Origin: Frigididesulfovibrio sp031551885
GTDB taxonomy: Bacteria; Desulfobacterota; Desulfovibrionia; Desulfovibrionales; Desulfovibrionaceae
DNA: 64,000 bases
Direction of reading: 5' to 3'
NCBI GenBank assembly: GCA_031551885.1
Contig: JAVBMX010000010.1
Location: forward strand, 1-64,000
Shown here in pieces: positions 59,214-64,000 of the stretch (position 1 is its first letter; each line of letters opens with the position of its first letter). Both the position numbers and the translations under genes were made by a program. Under the pieces are notes generated by a model, which ran no database searches, was not told the DNA's origin, and was given only the letters and a program-made list of their open reading frames with translations.

Positions 59214-60029
59214 ATGACCGCCGTCGGCAAAAAGACCGCCGTGAAGAAAGCCCCCTCCCCAAGCGCCGCCAAAACCGCTCCGGCCCAAAAGGCCCCCGCC
59301 GCGAAGAAGGCTCCGGCAGCCAAAGCTGCCGCTCCGGCGGCCACGGCGACGCCCGCCCCGGTGAAAAAGGCCGGATTCCAAGCCGGACTTGAGAGCGTCT
59401 GGGAACTGCGTCTGGCCGAAACCGCCGCCGCCCTCACCAAGCGCGGCTATGAGGTTTCCATCGCGGCCGACTCCAAAGCGGCCGGCGAACTGGTGCTGCG
59501 CAAGATTCTGCCGGAGAGCAAAGCCCATTCCGTGGCCTTTGGTGGATCCATGACCGTTATGGGTACGGGTCTGTATGACGCTCTGAAAAAGACCAAAGGG
59601 CTTGAAGTATTTGACACCAACGACATGTCCAACGGGCCGGCCGCAATGATCGAAATGCGCCGCAAAGCTCTGAACTGCGACTTTTACCTGTGTTCGGTCA
59701 ACGCCCTGACCCGTACCGGGGTGGCCATTCTTCTGGACGGCATCGGTAACCGGGGCGCGTCCGTGCAGTTCGGTCCGCTGAAAGTGGTGCTGCTCGTCGG
59801 CCGCAACAAAATCTGCGACGATGTCGAAAGCGGCATCGAACGGATCAGAACCATCGCCGCCCCGGCCAACACCATTCGTCTGGGCAAAAAGACCCCCTGC
59901 ACCAAAACCGGCTACTGTATGGATTGCTCCTCGCCGGAGCGGATCTGCTCGGCCTGGACCATCCTGGAGCGCAGCGCCCCCAAAGGCCGGGTTCACGTGG
60001 TGCTGATCAACGAAGAAATTGGTTTTTAG
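59214..60029 (+). CDS. LUD-domain (LutC/YkgG-type) protein with Lys/Ala leader
   Basis: A 271-residue protein. Residues 1-48 are Ala/Pro/Lys-rich (histone-like) and look like a natural extension. Residues 55-271 match the LUD fold: AFGGSMTVMGTGLYDALKK, FDTNDMSNGPAAMIEMRRKA, YLCSVNALTRTGVAILLDG and CTKTGYCMDCSSPERICSAW, which may bind metal through Cys. The family includes LutC of the lactate-utilisation complex. The substrate is unproven. It starts 2 bases after tmk. Confidence 0.85.
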   Translation: MTAVGKKTAVKKAPSPSAAKTAPAQKAPAAKKAPAAKAAAPAATATPAPVKKAGFQAGLESVWELRLAETAAALTKRGYEVSIAADSKAAGELVLRKILPESKAHSVAFGGSMTVMGTGLYDALKKTKGLEVFDTNDMSNGPAAMIEMRRKALNCDFYLCSVNALTRTGVAILLDGIGNRGASVQFGPLKVVLLVGRNKICDDVESGIERIRTIAAPANTIRLGKKTPCTKTGYCMDCSSPERICSAWTILERSAPKGRVHVVLINEEIGF

Positions 60030-60112
60030 GATCAACTTTTCATTGTTTTCTTGGAGGGACGCTGCCCCTCCAAACCTCCCTGCAAGGGGATTGAATCCCC
60101 TTGACCCCCGTT

Positions 60113-60153
60113 GACTCGAAAGCCTGCCCGCTATGCGGGCAGGCTTTCGAGTC
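60113..60153. repeat. perfect 19-bp hairpin with flanking C-type repeat
   Basis: GACTCGAAAGCCTGCCCGC (60113-60131) and GCGGGCAGGCTTTCGAGTC (60135-60153), perfect over 19 bp with a 3-base loop. The flanks (GGGGATTGAATCCCC at 60087-60101; AATCATTTCCCCTGCCGGGG at 60171-60190) match other intergenic repeats at 5180 and 26605. It separates convergent genes and may act as a terminator for both, although a T run is missing. Confidence 0.7.
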
Positions 60154-60216
60154 GTTGTGGGGTGCAGGGGAAATCATTTCCCCTGCCGGGGGTACGGGGG
60201 CGGAGCCCCCACTTGC

Positions 60217-62331
60217 TTAAAACTCATAGCTCAAAGCCAGAACGGCGTGGGTTCCGGGGTAGTAGTAATAATCGGGCTCATATTCCTGATTGAAGACGTT
60301 CTTGACGGACAAGGTCGCCTTGAACTGCTGTTCTTCACCCAATTCCAGCCCGACGGTGAAATCGGCGGTCTGCCCGGCTTCGTGCTCGTACCAAATTTGA
60401 TCGTCACCACCGTCGAATTTATAGGGAGCGGACATCCGATACGAAGCATCCGTAAACACGCGGCTGCGTTCGTCGATGGTGTGCTCCCAACGCAGGCCGA
60501 TGGTCCCCCAGGCCGTGGGCACCCGGTTGGCTTCCGTGGTGTAGTCCTGATGCATAAGATGGGTCTGCATCAGGGTCACGTTGCCGTAGGGGGTGAAACC
60601 GGTATCCGTGATATGCCAGGCCGCGTCGAGCTCCCACCCGTACGACTCGTAGGTACCCGCGTTGACGGTCTCGTTGACGCTCCAGGTGGTGTTGGGGATG
60701 TACCCGATGACCCGGGTGGTCATCATGTCGTCAATCTTGTTGTAGAACAGCGAGGTATCCAGAATCAGGCTGCCGTTGTTGTAACGCGCGCCGATCTCGT
60801 AGTTGTACGAGCGTTCCGGCTTCAGGTTCGTATTGGGCACAAGGTACAACCCGGTCCCGGTCAGTTGCGAGGCCAAATCCGGGGTGCGGAAGCCTTGGGA
60901 ATATTGCGCCCGCAGGGCCAGATTCTCGAACCCCGAGTAAACGATCCCCACGTTTCCCACCAGGCTGGAGTCGGAAACGGAGTCCTCCTTGGAGGGATCC
61001 TGCTCAAAACGTTGCAATGAAGTCCGTATCCAGCTCTGGCGCAGACCCATGGTCAGCTTGAGATCATCCATCAGGCTCCATTCGTCCTGAATAAACAGGG
61101 CCATGGTTCGTTGGGTGGCGTCAAAACTGTATTCGGGAGCGCCGGTGGAAGCGATGGAATGGTTGAGCAGCTTGTCGTACAGCACTTCCATGCCCACCGA
61201 TACATAATGGGAATCAAAGAGCCGCCAGTCGCTCTGGATCGTCCCCCCGTAGGAATCCGAGATGTCCTGCAGCTTGTTGGAAGCCCAGGTCGCCCCGTTG
61301 GCGTCTTCGCCGCGCTGAATGACGTCGCGGGACTGATAATATGTGTTCACGCTCAGTTTCTTAAAGTTGTCGCTCAGGTCATCAAGCGTAAGCGAGGCCG
61401 TGTAGGAGTCACGCCTGTTCCGAGGGAAGTCGGAAAGGTAATAGACCGCGGGATCGTCCTGATCATAGAGGATCATCTTCTTCTCGTCCCAGGAATAAAT
61501 CGCGCTCATTTCCTGCACGTCGGAATCGTAATGCTGGGCGGTGACGTTCAGGCTGCCGCCGTCCCAGGCATACCCCATCTGGCCGAAGAAACTTTCGGCG
61601 TGGTACGAACTGTGGTCGGCCGTGCCGCCTGCCGCAAGCTTGCGGTCGTTGGCGTTTACATAGTTGCCGGAAAGCCGGTAGGAAAACCCGTCTTTGTCGC
61701 CGTAGATCGCCATACGCGGAGCAACACCGGTCGTGGACCCGTCGAGAATGACCTTGGCCTTGCCGGCCACGGGTTTGCCGTTGCCGCCCTTCTTGGTGAT
61801 GATGTTCACCACCCCGCCGATGGCGTCCGAACCATACAAAGCGGAAGCCGGCCCTTTGATGATTTCGACCCGTTCGATGTCGTCGGGGTCGATGTTCATC
61901 AGGCCCTTGTTCATATCCTCCTTGAAGATGGAGTTCTGGCGCACCCCGTCGATGAGGTACAACACCCGCCCTGCCTCAAGACCCCGGATGGAAACCATCG
62001 CGTTGTTGCCCGCCCCGGTCTTGCCGGCCGTATAGGTCACGCCGGGGGCGCGCACGAGCTGCTCGGCCACATCCGTGCTCGGGTGCTCTTCAATTTCCTG
62101 CTTTCCCACAACGGAGACGGACATGGGAATATCCTGCAGGTCTTCCTCAACGCGAGTTGCCGTAACCATGATTGCCGGCAATAAGGTGCCCCCCGAGGGG
62201 TCTTCGCTTTTTTCAGCGGGCGCGAGATCGCCGCTTTCCTCCGGCTCTTCCGCCCAAACGGCTCCGACCGGACCGGTCCAAAAAATACCCGCGACAAGTA
62301 TGCTCCCGACTGCCTTGCTCAATACACCCAT
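60217..62331 (-). CDS. TonB-dependent outer-membrane receptor
   Basis: A 704-residue protein. A signal peptide (SILVAGIFWTGPVGAVWA-E) is followed by a TonB-box-like IMVTATR and a plug domain (VVGKQEIEEHPSTDVAEQLV, VSIRGLEAGRVLYLIDGVRQ, IEIIKGPASALYGSDAIGGV in essence). The rest is a 22-strand barrel that ends in a Phe (ALSYEF). Receptors of this kind take up siderophores, haem or cobalamin. The plug is of the BtuB/CirA type, but the substrate cannot be assigned. The start at 62331 has AAGGTGG upstream, and a longer frame to 62604 was not used. It is divergent from a two-component system. Confidence 0.93.
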   Translation of the reverse strand: MGVLSKAVGSILVAGIFWTGPVGAVWAEEPEESGDLAPAEKSEDPSGGTLLPAIMVTATRVEEDLQDIPMSVSVVGKQEIEEHPSTDVAEQLVRAPGVTYTAGKTGAGNNAMVSIRGLEAGRVLYLIDGVRQNSIFKEDMNKGLMNIDPDDIERVEIIKGPASALYGSDAIGGVVNIITKKGGNGKPVAGKAKVILDGSTTGVAPRMAIYGDKDGFSYRLSGNYVNANDRKLAAGGTADHSSYHAESFFGQMGYAWDGGSLNVTAQHYDSDVQEMSAIYSWDEKKMILYDQDDPAVYYLSDFPRNRRDSYTASLTLDDLSDNFKKLSVNTYYQSRDVIQRGEDANGATWASNKLQDISDSYGGTIQSDWRLFDSHYVSVGMEVLYDKLLNHSIASTGAPEYSFDATQRTMALFIQDEWSLMDDLKLTMGLRQSWIRTSLQRFEQDPSKEDSVSDSSLVGNVGIVYSGFENLALRAQYSQGFRTPDLASQLTGTGLYLVPNTNLKPERSYNYEIGARYNNGSLILDTSLFYNKIDDMMTTRVIGYIPNTTWSVNETVNAGTYESYGWELDAAWHITDTGFTPYGNVTLMQTHLMHQDYTTEANRVPTAWGTIGLRWEHTIDERSRVFTDASYRMSAPYKFDGGDDQIWYEHEAGQTADFTVGLELGEEQQFKATLSVKNVFNQEYEPDYYYYPGTHAVLALSYEF

Positions 62332-62422
62332 ACCAACCACCTTTTGCCCACCGCCCAACATGGGGCGGCTTCTAAAAATCATAAAAAGCACCGACGCCGG
62401 ACAATCTGAAATTTCTTGATGG

Positions 62423-62443
62423 TGAGACTCAAAATCAGTATAG
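62423..62443 (-). promoter_or_regulatory. possible promoter -10 with Fur-like operator
   Basis: Read leftward, TATACT is followed by TGATTTTGAGTCTCA (62437-62423). That sequence matches 10 of 14 bases of the 7-1-7 Fur consensus (TGATAAT-N-ATTATCA). It would place Fur over the start of transcription of the receptor gene. The -35 is weak. The rest of the 263-base gap also serves the divergent regulator. Confidence 0.35.
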
Positions 62444-62594
62444 TGAGGCGTCTCTTTGCAGATCCCGGCTTGCTTTGCAAGTTGTTTAGCAAGCCGACGA
62501 CAAAAATTTATAAGGCAAATACGAAAAAATGTATCAAAGTGTTGCGGTGTACTGATTTTCTCCCGCAATACCGTCGTCGTGCGAGGTTCGTGGC

Positions 62595-63299
62595 GTGGGC
62601 ACAAGGCAAAACGGAAAAATTCTGCTGATCGATGACGACAAACGGCTGCATGAAGGCATCCGCGACTATCTGGAACCGCACGGTTACCTCATTCGCTCAC
62701 TTTACACCGGCCTGCACGCCGAGGCCGAGCTTGAGGCCTTCCGCCCGAACCTGATCCTGCTCGACGTCATGCTCCCGGACGGCAGAGACGGATTCGATCT
62801 GCTGCGGGAAATCCGCAAACGCTCCCGCCTGCCGGTCGTCATGCTGACGGCGCGGGGCGAGGAAAGCGATCGAATCGTCGGCCTGGAGATGGGCGCGGAC
62901 GACTATCTGGCCAAGCCGTTCAGTCCGCGCGAGTTGCTGGCCAGAATCAAGGCCGTGCTGCGCCGGGTCGAGGGCGGCTTTGTCGAGGAAGCGGACACCC
63001 TCGCTTCCGGTTCCTTCACCTTGGACATGAAGCGCCATAACCTGTGCAGGCAAGGCAAAACCCTGCCGCTCTCCACTTCGGAGGCCCGTATTCTGCGGGT
63101 TTTTCTCAACCATGCCGGCGAGGTGCTCAGCCGGGATCAAATTCTTTCCCTGGCCTTCGGCACCGATCATTATGCCGGGGACCGCAACGTCGACGTGCAT
63201 GTCAGTCGTTTGCGGGGCCTGCTGCGCGGTTTCGCCGCCGACCTTGCGCCCATTCGCACCGTGTGGGGGACGGGCTATCGCTGGGTTGACGGTGCGTAA
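62595..63299 (+). CDS. OmpR-family response regulator
   Basis: A 234-residue regulator. The receiver domain has the acidic pair (LLIDDD), phospho-acceptor Asp in LLDVMLPDG, Thr in VVMLTARGEE and Lys in LAKPFSP. A winged-helix DNA-binding domain follows (LSTSEARILRVFLNHAGEVL, DVHVSRLRGLLRGF, VWGTGYRW). It starts with GTG after GAGG. Its stop overlaps the start of the kinase gene behind it. It probably controls the divergent TonB receptor (inference). Confidence 0.93.
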   Translation: MGTRQNGKILLIDDDKRLHEGIRDYLEPHGYLIRSLYTGLHAEAELEAFRPNLILLDVMLPDGRDGFDLLREIRKRSRLPVVMLTARGEESDRIVGLEMGADDYLAKPFSPRELLARIKAVLRRVEGGFVEEADTLASGSFTLDMKRHNLCRQGKTLPLSTSEARILRVFLNHAGEVLSRDQILSLAFGTDHYAGDRNVDVHVSRLRGLLRGFAADLAPIRTVWGTGYRWVDGA

Positions 63300-64000
63300 G
63301 CCCCTCCGACTCCGCTGGGGTTCGCGTCTGTGGCAACGCATTTTCACCTACTCTCTGCTTTTGGTGCTGCTTTCCCAAGCCACCCCGTTTCTTCTTTTCC
63401 TTCTTGGAACCGAAGACCGCGAAACCCGCCGGGACAACATGGCGGCCTTTTTCCACGACATCATCCTGGTCAATCTGAACGGGCGCGCCCAGGCCGACGC
63501 CAAAATGTATCTGGACTATTTCAACGGGTTGGGTCCGCAGTTGTGGTTCGAGCGCCCCGACGGCTCCGTGCTCTCGGGAACGCCCGTGGCCGGGCTGGAC
63601 TCCGCGAGCCGACAACGCCTGCGCTCCCCGATTCCGTCAGGCAAGCCTTCCGTCGTTGTGTACGAAGCCGAAGGTCTGGCCTGGGAAACAGGGCCTTCCG
63701 AACCGTTGGGGCTTCTGGTCACCCCGGTGCGTTTTCGCGAAGGCGAGGCGGTCATGTGCTACACGTACTGGAACGGACGTTTTCCACACGTGCAGGATCA
63801 CTTTTATTGGGGGGTCGGCGCGCTGGTTCTGGTGGGCGGGGCGCTGAGCCTGTGGATGGCCCGCCACGTGACCCTGCCGTTGCGCCGGTTGCGGGGTGAA
63901 GTCGCGGCAGTGGACGAACGCGACCCAGCCGGACGGGTGACCGTACAGGGGTATGTCGAAGTGACGGATGTGGCCGAAGCCGTCAACCGGCTTACGGCGA
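63292..64000 (+). CDS. sensor histidine kinase, N-terminal part (cut by window end)
   Basis: An open frame from GTG 63292, overlapping the regulator stop by 8 bases, to the window end: 236 codons. It encodes an N-terminal membrane helix (about 17-40), a periplasmic region of about 130 residues (YFNGLGPQLWFERPDGSVLS), a second helix (VGALVLVGGALSLWMA) and the start of a HAMP domain (LPLRRLRGEVAAVDERDPAG). The kinase core lies beyond the window. Its gene order makes it the partner of the OmpR-type regulator. The ligand is unknown. Confidence 0.85.
   Translation, partial: MRKPLRLRWGSRLWQRIFTYSLLLVLLSQATPFLLFLLGTEDRETRRDNMAAFFHDIILVNLNGRAQADAKMYLDYFNGLGPQLWFERPDGSVLSGTPVAGLDSASRQRLRSPIPSGKPSVVVYEAEGLAWETGPSEPLGLLVTPVRFREGEAVMCYTYWNGRFPHVQDHFYWGVGALVLVGGALSLWMARHVTLPLRRLRGEVAAVDERDPAGRVTVQGYVEVTDVAEAVNRLTA

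Noticed and set aside
1..64000. CRISPR array, tRNA or rRNA genes
   Set aside because: No regularly spaced direct repeats, cloverleaf or rRNA sequence was seen. The repeated hairpins are dispersed, not arrayed.

Overview
The window is GC-rich, tightly packed bacterial chromosome. The best guess is a Gram-negative sulfate reducer of the Desulfovibrio group. Supporting signs are lpxK and a TonB-dependent receptor (outer membrane with lipid A), an adenylate kinase carrying the Cys129/His135/Cys151/Cys154 metal site known from Desulfovibrio gigas, a lar (nickel-pincer cofactor) gene set, a LUD-domain lactate-utilisation protein, and a sigma-54 activator facing a TauE/SafE exporter operon. No rRNA, tRNA or CRISPR array was recognised.

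Layout. 1-136: tail of an IS1595-like transposase cut by the window edge. 178-8720: envelope and membrane genes (Ala/Pro/Lys-rich secreted protein, membrane-fused spermidine-synthase-like protein, DHA2 efflux pump, zinc-ribbon/YIP1 protein, lipoprotein). 9047-10319: rpsT and adk. 10824-21064: a two-sided module. An ATP-grasp/phosphohistidine protein and a membrane-bound Cache-type sigma-54 activator read left. A TauE/SafE operon ending in a Cache histidine kinase reads right behind a good -24/-12 promoter. 21514-25392: a broken small gene, a tail-anchored unknown protein, a chemoreceptor and a YnfA-type protein. 25480-29206: larC (LarC1 part only), larB, ubiX and larE. 29301-34522: CorC/HlyC-type protein, two Hsp20 genes, CoA-binding protein, YkgJ, DnaJ-like protein and an EamA transporter. 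34706-42689: one translationally coupled operon (unknown membrane protein, cobU, zinc-ribbon protein, recN, TPR-like protein, lpxK, rnr), followed by a secreted nuclease and an AhpD-like protein.

44100-55895 is a left-reading cassette of podovirus virion genes of the Bordetella phage BPP-1/T7 type. In transcription order it runs: small protein, portal, Bbp19-like, scaffold, capsid, cement-like protein, adaptor, nozzle, internal proteins, tail fibre, fibre-associated protein, and a small protein with a phospholipase-A2-like motif. No terminase, integrase, repressor, replication gene or reverse transcriptase is present, and every gene is open. It is flanked directly by host genes. 56372-60029 is a YhaM-like/tmk/LUD operon. 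60217-64000 is a TonB-dependent receptor divergent from an OmpR-type two-component system cut by the window end.

The most novel signal is a structured element of about 120-130 nt present twice. One copy is upstream of the phage capsid gene (minus strand, 52699-52818) and one is in the leader of the YhaM-like gene (plus strand, 56183-56311). The helices are kept by compensatory changes while two unpaired segments are nearly identical, which is the pattern expected of a conserved cis-acting RNA. The intergenic spaces also carry three families of dispersed, hairpin-forming repeats.
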